64,000 bases of DNA, from positions 194,316,501-194,380,500 of the forward strand of contig CM075669.1 of NCBI GenBank assembly GCA_037962975.1. The letters run 5' to 3'. The DNA is from Clitoria ternatea (taxonomy: Eukaryota > Streptophyta > Magnoliopsida > Fabales > Fabaceae). The translations under genes were made by a program, and so were the position numbers. Numbering within the stretch: the stretch's first letter is position 1; each line of letters begins with the position of its first letter. The notes under the pieces are model-generated. The model was not told the DNA's origin. It ran no database searches and was given only the letters and a program-made list of their open reading frames with translations. Below are positions 1-11,254 of this stretch, piece after piece.

Positions 1-215
1 AACTCTTAAATTTTATCCAATTCTCCATTTTCCCTTGTGACGATCTCGAGTCCGATCGTCCAAGGAGCACTATGATACCTTCTCGTATCTTCATATATGA
101 GATAGGTCATTTAATGATTCGGGGAAATTACTTGGTATTATATATATTGAGTTTCTTCTACTTGTAATTTATTTTAATATTACAAAAAATTTACCCTCAT
201 TTTTTGGGTGTTACA
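1..215 (-). repeat. Gypsy LTR fragment, minus strand, cut by window edge
   Basis: Read on the minus strand, the stretch begins at 215 with TGTAACACCC, a common start of plant gypsy LTRs, and runs out of the window. It shares a block near 76-105 (CATATATGAGATAGG) with 2,900-2,935 and, more loosely, with 19,650-19,675 inside the solo LTR. It is therefore an LTR 5' end of the same broad family. Only the start is visible, so it cannot be assigned to a complete element. Confidence 0.5.
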
Positions 216-2522
216 GAAACAATATTTATAGAACTTAGTTTGTATGTTAGTGAAGATTGGATAATTGTTTAGGAGGAAAATACTTAGTGTTTTAGGTGAT
301 GTTGGGTAAGAACCAAGTGTTGAGTGAAAAATAAATGTTACTAATGACTTAGAATAATTTAATTTAGCATTAGAACCTTTATTAATAAGATTGGGTATTT
401 TAATTGTTAAAAGTGTGGAAATTGTAAAATTTTAAGAATGGAAAACTTATTAGTTCCTAAGATAGAAATGCTACAAATAGTTATTAAAATATGCAAAAAT
501 ACTTAGAAGCTTTGTAAAGCTTAATGGATAATTGTTGAACCCTTGACAAATTGTGGACAAGGTTTTTGACCTTTAAAGTGTTGAAAAATATTGAAAAGGG
601 GAACAAGCTTCTAGAATCGCAAAGATAAACATTTTAATAAGCTTAGTATGATATTGTGTATATGATGGACAAAATTGTTAACATCAAAATAATTTTTAGT
701 TTAGTGTTTAATGTGGTTCTACATTTATTTAATGTAGGATTTGACAATTCTAGTGAGGCGAGACCATCTAACCCTGTAGAGTACTTCTCTTGAGGTAGAA
801 GAGAAGTATATTTTCTAAATGCATGTGCAATGTTTGTTGATGATATATATATTGGTGTACACTTGCATATTGCCTTGAATGGTTGTACTACTTCTTATGT
901 ATGTAATTATATGATATTAATTCTTGTTGATGGTTGGATTTTGGATTGATAAATATGATAAGGATATACATTTGGAATATACTTGTTTGATATGCTCTCT
1001 TGATTTCCATATGTGGATTGATATTGATATGACTCCTTGGTTATTACATTGTGGATGATGTAAATTGATGTCTTGGAGAATTTTGTAACAAATTGTATGC
1101 CTTGTAGCATAGTATAATTGGTAGCATGCCATTGAGTATGATTTTAAATGTACTATGAATCCCTAAATAAGAGAGTGTGAGATTCTTGTGAAGTTGAGGC
1201 TAGCATATGCATTCTTGCATTTCATGGCATGCATGGCATATCATATTGTAATGTATTGGGATCTTGTGAAAAGGACCCTTACGGGGGAATAAATATTTAA
1301 ACGACTATGCATGGTTGCAATTACTTGATATATGGAATTAATGATGGGTCTGTAACACATTTGAGACATGTGTGTCATTTATTGTTTGTTACCGTATTCA
1401 CTTTTGTGAGAGTGATAAATGTTACGAAATGGGCGTTGGCAGTTTGGTACCAGTAAAAGCATGTTGTGCTTGTGGGTACTTGATAAATTGTGTACACATG
1501 TTATAAATATTTTCTTGAAATTGGATTCATTGCATATGCATTATTTTAGTGGTATAGCATATACATTAGCCATAGGGACATGGCATATGACCTTAAGGTA
1601 CCTAAGAGGGATTGAAATCTATGGTTGATAAAAATTAAGAGATGAAATTGGAATTCATAAGTACTAACTAATTATGTTGTGGTTTTAAGTATCACCTCCT
1701 TGAATATGTATATAATTATACGTATATGTTGTGATAAAGAGGTGAATTAATAAATTGATTTCATGATGGGATATGAATACTAAAATTATTCATGAATGTG
1801 CTTGATGATTAATATGGATGATGTATTTTATTATTGAGTTGAAATCCTTGACGGAGAATATGTTTAGTTGCACTTACATAATTATATTATCACATTTTAT
1901 TTTATTGTTCATCATTGAGAAAGTATACTCACTCTCGATGTTGTCTACTTTTTAGCTTTTGTGTTATAGGGCATAGTTATGGAGTTGATGCTTTTTGAAG
2001 GGATGAGGTATAGTGTGAAGAATAAGATGCTTAGATGCCTTGGCCAACATGTTTTGAATTAAAATTGACTATAGCATATTTTTGGAACTATTTGTATATG
2101 ACATTTGTTTTGTATAGATATACTATTATTTAATGTCTTTTAATTGTGATGATGACTTGATGTCGTTAAGATATTATTGATATATTAGGATCATTGTGAT
2201 GGACTTGTGATCTTTTTGTATCACAAAGTGGTATGTGGTAATGCATGGCATTAAATTAGAACCTAATCAATGATTTTTGTCATTGGAATTATAAATGATA
2301 TATGTTGATTTTTTCTTATAAATTGATAAACATTGTGATGAATAGGTTGTAAGAAGGATTGTTAATCTTGGCTAGTGGCATATAGTCATACCATGACGAT
2401 GGAAATTAATTGATAGAGAATACTGATAAGAATTTATGGAATTTGTCCTAAGTAAAAGTATTGGAATGGTGTTGTCAAATTACATATACATTGAGACTAC
2501 TACACTTTGATTTTAGGTTTAA

Positions 2523-2563
<41 letters not shown>

Positions 2564-3040
2564 TATATATTTATATATACATGAGACTGTATAAGTAAAA
2601 TATAAGGTTATTGATAATGGACTTAGTGACATGCTAAGAGGATTATGGATCATACTTTGAACATAACATGGTGGTGTTGCATCTTGGTGTATGAATTGAG
2701 TGTGATGAGATATGATCGTGTAATTTAAATCTTAGAAATGTTGTGTAAATTTAGAAAAAATGAGTAAGTGTTACTAATGTGTCCATTTGGAACCTACCCT
2801 TAAAAATCCATTCTTACTTTTGGACTAACTTAAATGTTTCACAAATTCTTATTTAATAATTATGTGAGTGATTACCCTAAGTAGGCATTTATTTAAATTA
2901 CATGCCTTCTCATATCATCATATATGAGATAGGTCTCTAAATAGATATGAGGTTGATTGTTAAAATTTTTAATTGTGGTGTTCTTCTTCCAACAATTGTT
3001 TAGTAGCAAAAAATTTATCCTAATTTTCATTATCTAAATA
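216..3040 (-). repeat. Diverged gypsy LTR-related sequence, minus strand
   Basis: No credible gene is present. Four blocks match the 19,491-23,902 solo LTR in inverted orientation and in the correct order: about 2,890-3,010 against 19,590-19,690; about 1,890-1,930 (GAGTGAGTAT then TTCTCAATGATGA on the minus strand) against about 20,425-20,455; 1,255-1,330 against 20,830-20,900 (a CATAGTTG box and a GATCTTG box); and 760-825 against 21,265-21,345 (CTACCTCAAGAGAAGTA). This is an old, diverged copy of roughly the first half of that LTR. Where it meets the LTR start at 215 is a truncation or nested junction that I cannot resolve. Confidence 0.6.
2522..2580. repeat. (AT)n/(AC)n microsatellite
   Basis: Alternating AT dinucleotides pass into ACACAC and back into ATATAT. 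It is a simple sequence repeat inside the diverged LTR-like region and has no coding content. Confidence 0.9.
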
Positions 3041-3054
3041 TTAACATCATTAAT

Positions 3055-4955
3055 ATGATTTATCAGATTAAGGGCACCACATTGGACTTGGTCAAGTGAA
3101 TGATTAAGTCGGCGATTAAACTTTCAAAATTTGATATTTCTTATGAGCTAAGAATGACTATAAAAGTGCAAGTCCTAGCAGATTTTGTGACTGAACTAAC
3201 TAGGGAGCCACCATCCCCATCGAGGGAACATTGGATCATATATGTTGACAGATCGTTAAATATGAAAGGTTGTGGAGTCAAGGTCATTTCCCAAAGCAAA
3301 GACAGAGTACATATGGAGATTTCACTATAGTTTGATTTCAAAACGTCTAATAATCAAGTAGAGTATGAAGCTTGTTTTTTCAAGCTACGAGTAACTTTAG
3401 ATGTCGACGTGAAAATTGCAGTCCTATGTAAAGATTCTTAATTAGTCATATCCCAGATTAATAAAAGCTAATAGGCCAAAAAACCATTGTTGTAACAATA
3501 TTTATACAAGATCAAGGAGTTGGAGGAAAATTTTGACCAAATTGAATACAAGCATGTCCCTAGGGAAGAAAATGCCCGGGCTGAAATACTGTCCAGGTTG
3601 GCCAGCATGAAGAAAGCAGGCTTAACCATTACAGTTATTCAAAGTTCTTTGGTGACCCTAAGCATTACCACACCAGTCAAAGTGTGTTCCATGCACGCCA
3701 AAGCCTTTCTGGAAGATTCATGGAAAGTACCAATTATACGGTATATCGTGAATGGGCAGCTCCCAACAGATCCCACAGAGAAGAAGAAATTGAAGAAAGA
3801 ACTTCTGAGCTTTGTTTTAATTGATGGGTAGTTATTTTATAGAGGTTTCTCTATCCTGTATCTAAAATGCCTCAATGAAGTAAAGATTCCTGAGGTAATG
3901 ACATAGGTCCACAAAGGGACCTGCGGGCAGCATTTTAGAGGAAAAAATTTGGCGAGAAAGATCCCGCGAGTAGGATATTGGTGGTCTACCATGGCGAAGG
4001 ACACCATGGAATACGTTAAAAGATGTGACCTATGTCAAAAGAATAGTAATCTACACCACGTTCCTGTTGAAGAATTATTCACATCGATTGTCCCTTCTCA
4101 TTTCTCCAATGGGGATTGGATATTTTGGGACCATTCCCAAAGGCTCCAGGCAGGGTCAAGTATCTAATAGTCAGTGTTAATTATTTCATTAAATGGATCG
4201 AGGCAGAGGCAGTAGTGCATATAACTTCTACCAGAACTCGGTGTTTTGTTTGAGAATATTATATCACGGTTTGGGGTCCCAGGGTAGATCATAACAGACA
4301 ACAAAACATAATTCATGAACGCCAAGTTTGTAGACCTACTCAAAGGACTTTAAATTTAACAAGTGTTCTCGTCCGTGGAATACCCTTAAACTAACGGGCA
4401 AGTGGTGGTAGCTAACAGAGAGATCTTGAAAGGGTTAAAGAAATGACTCAGAAACATAAAGGATGAGTGGAAAAATCAACTATGCCACGTGCTATGGGCA
4501 TATCAGACAACTCTGTACTCATCCACAGGGGAATCCCCATTTTGGCTCACTTACGGGATAAAAGTTGTAATACCGGTCGAAATTAATCAAATTTCCCTAA
4601 GACTTCAATAGTTCGAGGAGACAGACAATGACATGAAGATCCAGAATGAAGTAGATACCATTCAAAATATTCAAGATGCAACTTTCATCCAAGATCAAGT
4701 AATTAAAGATAAAGCCGCTCTCCAGTATAATAAGAAGGTACAAAATAGAAGATTTAATATTAGAGACTTGGTGTTAAGGACAACATTAGTTGGAAATCGG
4801 TTAGCTCATCAGGGTAAATTAGGCCCAACTTGGGAATGACCATACCGCGTCCACATTGTGATAACTAGAGGAGCATATCTACTAGAAACTTTGCAAGGCG
4901 AGGTCTTCAAAAATAAGTGGAATGTAAAGAATTTACGAATTTATTACAGCTAACT
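3055..4955 (+). pseudogene. Tat-lineage Ty3/gypsy pol remnant (RNase H to integrase C-terminus)
   Basis: Broken reading frames carry, in order, the RT/RNase H junction (KLSKFDISYE), an RNase H-like start (IIYVDRSLNMKGCGVKVI at about 3,225-3,285), the second half of RNase H (HVPREENARAEILSRLAS at about 3,550-3,605), the integrase zinc-binding region (RCDLCQKN at about 4,020), core fragments, and the C-terminal segment (FNIRDLVLRTTL at about 4,755-4,790). The RNase H with an extended archaeal-like style and the antisense gene downstream fit the Tat/Ogre/Grande lineage. In-frame stops and frameshifts occur throughout. Gag, protease and most of RT are missing on the left, where the diverged LTR sequence abuts. 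It is non-functional. Confidence 0.85.
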
Positions 4956-5103
4956 AGCAACACAAGACATGCACTTTTTTTCCTACCGAGGTTTTTCCCA
5001 CAGGGTTTTGCCTTGGAGGTTTTTAACGAGGCATGCAACCGAGAAGCTCAATATCAATAAATAAAAGCAGTTTTGAACAATTTTTATTCTTTATTAAAGT
5101 TTT
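4956..5103. other. Spacer after Tat pol
   Basis: This is non-coding sequence between the pol tail and the tandem repeat. It includes a degenerate GAGGTTTTTCCC/GGAGGTTTTTAACGAGG duplication at about 4,985-5,030. Nothing else is seen. Confidence 0.4.
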
Positions 5104-5612
5104 AACCCCGGAGTGGTTGAAAAATCCCAAAGCGGTTAAAGTGTTATAAATTAATTTAACCCTAGAATGGTTGAAAAACCCCAGAGCAGTTAAAATGTTA
5201 TAAATTAATTTAACCCCAGAGTGGTTGAAAAACCCCAAAGTGGTTAAAGTGTTATAAATTAATTTAACCCCAGAGTGGTTAAAAAACCCCAAAGCGGTTA
5301 ATATGTTATAAATTAATTTAACCCCAAAGTGGTTGAAAAACCCTAGAGCGGTTAAAGTGTTATAAATTAACTTAACCTTAGAGTGGTTGAAAAACCCCAA
5401 AGTGGTTAAAATGTTATAAATTAATTTAACCCTAAAGTGGTTAAAAACCTCATAGCGGTTAAAATCTTATAAATTAACCCCGAAGTGGTTAAAAAACCTA
5501 GAACGGTTAAAATGTTATAAATTAATTTAACCTCGGAGTGGTTGAAAAACCCTAGAGTGGTTAAAGTGTTATAAATTAATTTAACCTCCAAGTGGCTGAA
5601 AAACCCCAGAGC
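5104..5612. repeat. 54-bp tandem repeat, about 9.5 copies
   Basis: Units begin with TTAACCC near 5,104, 5,158, 5,212, 5,266, 5,320, 5,374 and 5,428 (exact 54-bp steps), then 5,476, 5,529 and 5,583 (48-, 53- and 54-bp steps). The consensus has two related half-motifs, AGTGGTTGAAAAACCCC and AGCGGTTAAA, followed by TGTTATAAATTAATTT. Because 54 is divisible by three, a minus-strand frame stays open for 125 residues with an 18-residue period (GFFNHSGVKLIYNTLTAL), but it looks like a by-product of the repeat and not a gene. Minisatellites of this kind are common between pol and the 3' LTR of Tat/Ogre elements. Confidence 0.95.
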
Positions 5613-5989
5613 AGTTGAGTAAATAATAAAACCCAAAATAAATGTCAAATCGCATAACGACTTAAGGTAATAATTAGCGCCATTAGAAATTTTGAGGTGG
5701 TTATCATACATGAAGATTTTAATTTACTCATGATCGAGATACTTTAACCGTGATAAAGTTATTACAACAGATCTTGTACCATGGAATGATTAAACTGAGT
5801 TAAATCTTGAAACAGAAATAAATAAATAAAACCAAGACAACTAATAAGCAATATATATATTTTACATCAAAAAAATAGGGTCGTGCCCAAGGAACAAAAA
5901 GCATGAGGCACATCAGCCATTAAAGTCATTACAAAAAATATAAAATAGAGATCATTCCGTTTACAAAGCTTAAATAAAACTAGGGGTGT
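5613..5989. other. AT-rich spacer, probable 3' flank of the antisense gene
   Basis: No ORF with coding character is seen. The stretch lies between the minisatellite and the antisense coding remnant, so it may have held its 3' untranslated end. Nothing further can be supported. Confidence 0.35.
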
Positions 5990-6958
5990 CTAGTCTCCCT
6001 CGGCCGTTATCCGCATTCGGGATTAAATCACCTTCATCTTCGGGCAAAGGGACAAACTCGACTGGCACATCACAATGCTCATAGTCTTCACCTTCAACCA
6101 CAGTCACTAGTGCATCATTACAAAATTTATTACAAAATCCATTTCTGTTAAGGTTAAGGGTATAACCGCGGTTCTAGTAAACCACTTACCGGATTATATG
6201 GCTAAAGGACTCCACCGCGATCTGTCCTAATAGCTTCATATCTTGTTGTTACTTGGCTTCTTCTTTTTTGACCTTGAAGGAGAGGCTTTCCTTTTCGCCT
6301 TGTATGAGGGTGATTTGTTCTTTTAGCTCCTTAGCCTCCCGGCGTAGCCGCTCGACTTCACCTTTCAAATTTTCTTCAGATTTTTGTAGGGCCAAGTTCT
6401 TCTCGTTTTAAATCCTGAATTTGTTTGTGAACTTGATCTTGATCATCCACAAGACGGGTATTTTTTACCCAAGACGTTCAATCTCTCAGATCTTCCCATC
6501 CACAACAAAAGAGTGGAGAATGGATAAACCCTTCAAGGTGGACCACACCGCTGAATCTAAGGCATGGTTCAGGTCTTAGGAGTTTAATCCCTCCTTGAGC
6601 CGAAATGGAAGGGTGAATTATGACTTCGGAGGACCCACCCGCTCTAGCAGGTCAAAGAAATCCCTCACCCCAATCACATCATTTTGGATCTCCTGGAGGT
6701 TGGATGAAATGTTGATTGAGGTTTCTTTTTTGGCTCGGTCCTTGGCCGCCCCTTTGTCTACTTTTTATTTTCCACTGCCCCTCAGCAGCAAATTTCTTCC
6801 TTTTCTTAGAATCTTAAAGATTGGAGGCATCCTCTTGAGGAAGGGAAAGGTGTTTCACTTTCTGGAGTTGGGGAGTAACACGATTCTCTTAGTTCAGATT
6901 CATGTTGACCCTGGACATGATGTTGCGGAGTTAATCCAAAGCACTGCCACCTTGCTCC

Positions 6959-7041
6959 CTATATCAAAAGGCAAAAAATTTGAATCCAAGGTTAAATAAC
7001 CTATCTTAGCATAAAGAAATAAAACAAAAATATAATAAGTA
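6959..7041 (-). other. Probable intron in the antisense gene
   Basis: On the minus strand the exon text ends CTTCCTAG and is followed by GTACTTATTATA; the far end reads TTTTGATATAG before GGAGCAAGG. This gives an 83-nt GT-AG interval that is T-rich with a branch-like region. The reading frame on either side is compatible if it is removed. The call comes from the splice-site look alone. Confidence 0.45.
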
Positions 7042-7157
7042 CCTAGGAAGGCGAGGTACACTTTCCTCGTCTCCTCAGTCCCTAACAAAGAATGACATTT
7101 AAGGGGAGTGGCCCGAGATGTTTCTTGAAGGGCATCACTAACTTCTCGGGATCTCTT

Positions 7158-7963
7158 GCTTATGTAGAGGGATGTGAGTGATGTGGATGGAATTTGTCTC
7201 TCCTATGTGACAGGAGTGATATCTATGGGCCACTTGATGGAGTGAGACTAACGAAATGCATGGCCATGCTAGGACGAATAAATATTAGATATTTATTCTG
7301 TAAAGTCTACTTTAGTATTAAGTAAAATGAATTGGGCCATACAAGGATGACGACGACCATGCCTTGGGCCCAATTAGATATCGTGACAAAAGGAATAAAT
7401 ATATAAAATAATTATCACTTATAGGTCATGTCGATGATAAATAACATTCAGACATAATGATGTATTGCTAGATACCGCTCTTATTTTATATTAATAATAA
7501 AATATTTTATTATTAATATAATTGAATATTTTACCTATAGGGTCACACACATAGAGAAAGCCCACCAGAGGATAGTTTTATTTTAGTTGGACTAAAAATA
7601 AAACTATTTGGGCCTAACTTATTTAGAATGAGTCAGGAGCCCAATGTTTAATGAGAGCTCAAGTCAAGACCTAAGCCTATATATAGAGCATGAGATGCTC
7701 ATAGGCTACTACTCAGAAATTAGATTACAATCAAATTCCATACTAGCATTCGGATCTTTGGTTTTCTGGTGGGAGTGCTCATGTGGACTCCTAAGGGCGA
7801 AGCTACAATTGCTTCGATCGAGGAACTCGTTGTGTCTCTACAAGAGGTAATCCCTAAATCAAAACTATAATTACATAATGCTTTGAGACATTTGTATTTG
7901 CAATCCTTATTTTTGGGAATCCTTTATGTTTCCGCTATCTGACCCTGATGGGATTCCCTAACA
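7158..7963 (+). mobile_element. 5'-truncated LTR, same family as 56,389-57,671
   Basis: Collinear similarity to the solo LTR at 56,868-57,671 starts at GAGGGATGTGAGTGATGT and continues to the terminal CTAACA, including the AATAAATATTAGATATTTATT block, the TATTAATAATAAAATA block and the GTGGGAGTGCTC(A/G)TGTGGACTCC box near the end. The first roughly 480 bp of the LTR are missing, so there is no target duplication to read. It lies inside the leader of the Tat antisense gene and would have disrupted it. The superfamily cannot be decided from an LTR alone. Confidence 0.85.
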
Positions 7964-8132
7964 AAAACAAAGTATTAAAGGCTAGGATTAGAAAAGGCTA
8001 CTTGAGTATATAGCCTTGGCTTTTTTTTGGTACAGGCTAGATATGTGACCGATATGAAGATAAACAAGCACATCGGAGCAACGAAATCTCTTGAGGGTTG
8101 GAAGCTGAAATGGGGAAACTGCTGCCACCAGC

Positions 8133-8146
8133 CTTTTATTTATAAA
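8133..8146 (-). promoter_or_regulatory. TATA box for the antisense transcript
   Basis: The minus strand reads TTTATAAATAAAAGG, a strong plant TATA box, upstream of the antisense coding remnant and facing it. Start sites would be expected about 30 bp further on, near 8,105-8,100. It is supported by position and motif only. Confidence 0.5.
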
Positions 8147-8150
8147 GCAA

Positions 8151-8910
8151 ATAGACGTAATGGGCCGAAAGTGAACAGACGCGGCCCATGGACACGACAG
8201 AAAGGTGAAACAATGCGGCTTGTAGGAGCCATGACGTTTAATTGCTCTGACATGTAGAATGTCAGGCGTTGTACATGTAAAAAATCTCTATTATTAATCG
8301 AATGATTAACTTAATTAATTAGATTAATTAATTAAAACCTTAATGATGTGTTAAAAAATAATAATAATAATTATAAACTCTTCATGTAATTGAGACACCG
8401 GCCAACCACGGGCATCTCAGTCAAATACAACAAGTAAGAATTTAAATTGGATAAGGCCACACCGGTTGTAGCTTATTACTGGAATGTCATTACGACAACA
8501 AGCTAGAGGGTAAATGATTTGGTATCAATATTGGTCCCAAAACTATAGTGACACAAGTAAGGGCAAGAGACAGGTCCAAAAAGATAGCTAAGACTCGAAC
8601 TACAAAGTAATTGGTATGCTTACTGAATGGACCCCGTCAAAAAGCTTGTAATTGAGTCAGACTTTCAGAACCAAGTGGGCAACTTGCCTTAAAAAATGAC
8701 CTGAACTTGTCAAATGTCAAATCACAAGTTAGACCTCAGAAAGACTATAGATACCATCATTTATCACTAGTTTATTACACTAGTATGAATTAAATCTTTA
8801 TTAACTTAAGCATCAGAGAGTCTTTGTAGGTACAACCACCATTCGTTCCTGAGTCCTACAATCCAAGGTACCAAAGTACTAAAGATAAAGAGCGCGCTAC
8901 TCTTACTGAG
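8151..8910. other. Non-coding, possible Tat 3' end/LTR remnant
   Basis: No gene is seen. The position, beyond the antisense gene of the Tat remnant and before an insertion that splits it at 8,911, would fit the 3' non-coding region or LTR of that element, but I found no clear LTR boundary or polypurine tract. A run of ATTAATTAATT at 8,305-8,335 is simple sequence. Confidence 0.3.
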
Positions 8911-9621
8911 CCTATGTTTAGGGGTGAGCAAGTACTGGATTGGATTGGATTTCGCGCAAGAAACAATCCGATCCGATCAAATTTCATTGGATTGGGTTGG
9001 ATTGGATTTGTGTAACTTTTTTTTGAAATCCAATCCAATCCGATCCGATCTAAATTGGTTTGGATTGGATTGGATAATTGGATATCCGACTAAAGAAAAT
9101 TTATTATATTTTTTATGAAATCACAATATAAAAAAAACTTCTAACATCTTAAAGTCCATGTCAAACATCACAACATAATACTTATTAGTGTTTAATAACA
9201 CACATAATCAATAAAAATATAAATCAAATCTATTTTAACAATGCATTTAAATTTAAAATAAAATGAGAACAGTAGCTATGCCATTTTTTTTATTAATGTG
9301 GGTATGGATTGAGTATTTCTATTTTTTAACCTTGGATTGAGTATTCCCTTATTTGCTCTAAAGGGAAAAACATGAGTATGTGAGAAAAAATATTAATATT
9401 AATATATATAATAAATAATATAAAAATAGGTTGGGTACTCATCGAGTACTCGGATTTTTAAACGTCAAATCCGATATCCGATCCGATTATAATTGGATCT
9501 TGGTTGGATTGGATTGGATTTGATCCGATGACCAAAAAAATCCAATCCAATTTAATTGGATTGGATTGGATAATCAGATTAAACGGGTAAATTCGACCCG
9601 CTGCTCAGCCCTACCTATGTT
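8911..9621. repeat. Target-site duplication pair of the hAT MITE (CCTATGTT)
   Basis: CCTATGTT occurs at 8,911-8,918 immediately before the element and again at 9,614-9,621 immediately after it. The match is exact over 8 bp, the length expected for hAT insertions. Confidence 0.9.
8919..9613. mobile_element. hAT-type MITE, 695 bp
   Basis: The ends form an imperfect terminal inverted repeat: TAGGGGTGAGCA at the left and TGCTCAGCCCTA at the right. The exact 8-bp duplication on both sides identifies a hAT-superfamily insertion. Subterminal regions are packed with TTGGATTGGAT and its complement ATCCAATCC, mixed with ATCCGATCCGA, which may be transposase-binding repeats. There is no transposase ORF, so it is non-autonomous. 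The short ORFs inside come from the repeat units and are not genes. Confidence 0.9.
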
Positions 9622-9999
9622 GTATAATACCGGGTTTCCACTTAACCGGTGTAAAAGGAGAGTAAGAGTGAGATTTTATATTAGTTACGAGTGTACCTGT
9701 GTAACCCCTGCATATTGGTCATTTCACAATCAGATTATCTTAATTACATACCAAAATTTCTTATTTATCATTCATTTATTACATAACATTAACTCTTTTT
9801 ATTTAAGTTATTTTTCTCACCTAGGCATTATTAGAATAAAAGTAATTATTAAAATTTTAAAATTTTAGGTGGATAATAAAATGAGAACAAAATTTATCTT
9901 TTTAAGACAATTAAGGGGGAACGAAGAAAGTATTTAATATACAAAAATTTAATGACATTATATATATAAGCATATCCAGTGGGAACATAGTGATATGGT
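9622..9999. other. AT-rich spacer
   Basis: This is the continuation of the sequence split by the hAT MITE. No gene or recognisable repeat is seen. Confidence 0.3.
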
Positions 10000-10218
10000 A
10001 AGAAATAACTATTTAGATTAGATCCAAGGACACGATTAGTTTAAATTAAAAAATAATAACATGTACTATAAAAATTAAATCACACAATAAAAAATAAGAG
10101 CACGTGACACTTTTGATTTTTTTAATTTGACTTTTTTTTGAGACTATCATAGTTATGAAAAGTTTACAGTATTCTCTCATAAAAGATTAGAGTAAAAAAA
10201 ATGATAATAATTTATAAA

Positions 10219-10316
<98 letters not shown>

Positions 10317-10930
10317 AGAAGGAAAAGGTAACAAAAATAACTAGAATTTTATTTTGATAAAAAGTATGTTAATATAAGTATTCAATATGATATAATCCTT
10401 AATAGAGTGTAGCAACAATTGCCTTATCTTTAAAACTGAAAAATGTTTTAAATTTTTCTGAACTTTATTTAATAATAATAATATCCAAACCCAAGATGTG
10501 AAGGATATTATTATTATTGTAAAATAATTTGATTTTAATTTTTATATGAAATTTTATTTTGAAATATTTAATCAAAATTTTAGAATCATTTTCAATGTAA
10601 AATTTCACCTGGAATAATATTAGACAATATTTAAATAATCAAATTTTTTAAATTAAAAAATTTATTAAATATTACATTAACAATTTTAACTTATACTATT
10701 TTAATGTTTGATATTAATGAGTGTTTTGTTTACTCTCATCTTGTCTTGGACAAAATGATAAAGTTTTTATAACTATGGTAGTCTCAAGAAAAAAACAATT
10801 ATTTTAAAAAATAAAATATTATTTTTTAATTAGAATAAAAAAGTACATATTGTTATTTTTAATTTAAACTAATCATATGCTTTAATTATATCTCTCTGTT
10901 TAATTATATCTCTCTGTTATACATTCCTTA
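10000..10930. repeat. Large imperfect inverted repeat (foldback-like), possible MITE
   Basis: Two arm segments pair in the right order. GATTAGTTTAAATTAAAAAA at 10,034 pairs with the complementary block at 10,843-10,874, and GAGACTATCATAGTTATGAA at 10,140 pairs with the block at 10,761-10,786. The loop contains a long (AT)n tract and a second small hairpin (AATAATAATATCC with its complement, about 10,470-10,520). The right arm ends in a direct duplication of TTTAATTATATCTCTCTG at about 10,883-10,918. No transposase and no certain target duplication is visible, so the outer limits are approximate. Confidence 0.5.
10222..10311. repeat. (AT)n microsatellite with (AC) interruption
   Basis: About 90 bp of AT dinucleotides are interrupted once by ACACACAC. 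The tract is in the loop of the surrounding inverted repeat. Confidence 0.95.
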
Positions 10931-11254
10931 CTATATTTATATAAAGATGGTTATAAAAAAAGGTAATTATTGTATTAAAAATTATATAGAGATTATGTAA
11001 GTGAGGATGTCAAAATGATAATTTTGAATAAAAAGTTTAAACTTTTATTTCAGATTCACATTAGAAATTAAGAATTAAGTAGAACAATTAGCCGATTTTT
11101 TTTGACTATGTAGCAGCGGGAGAAGAGAGAAGAACACGTAACCTGGAAAGCATTAGGGCCAGCGGTTGTGAGCCCAGTGAGGGAGGCGAGTCCAACGAGT
11201 TTCTCCTTCACCTGCGTCGCCCTCGTCACATGTAATGTGCCCCTCACTCTCCGA

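Larger units (their letters stand above)
5990..8150 (-). pseudogene. Antisense gene remnant of a Tat-lineage element
   Basis: Minus-strand coding character is spread over this region, in an orientation opposite to pol. From upstream to downstream it holds a leader just below a TATA box (about 8,120-7,964), an interrupting LTR fragment (7,158-7,963), an exon with the block LLGTEETRKVYLAFL (about 7,090-7,045), a probable intron, a basic/acidic block containing EIQNDVIGVRDFFDLLERV (about 6,700-6,640), a coiled-coil stretch with ERLRREAKELKEQITLIQGE (about 6,350-6,290), and an acidic tail (VEFVPLPEDEGD, about 6,060-6,030). Stops and frameshifts separate the blocks. Antisense ORFs between pol and the 3' LTR are known in Grande/Tat-lineage elements; their function is unclear. 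Assignment to that class is inference from position, orientation and the coiled coil. Confidence 0.6.

Noticed and set aside
5023..5711. Minus-strand repeat proteins of 125 and 96 residues
   Set aside because: They are translations of the 54-bp minisatellite; the frame stays open only because the period is a multiple of three.
6595..6999. Plus-strand ORF of 134 residues
   Set aside because: The coding signal here (coiled coil, conserved blocks) is on the minus strand, and the plus frame is its shadow.
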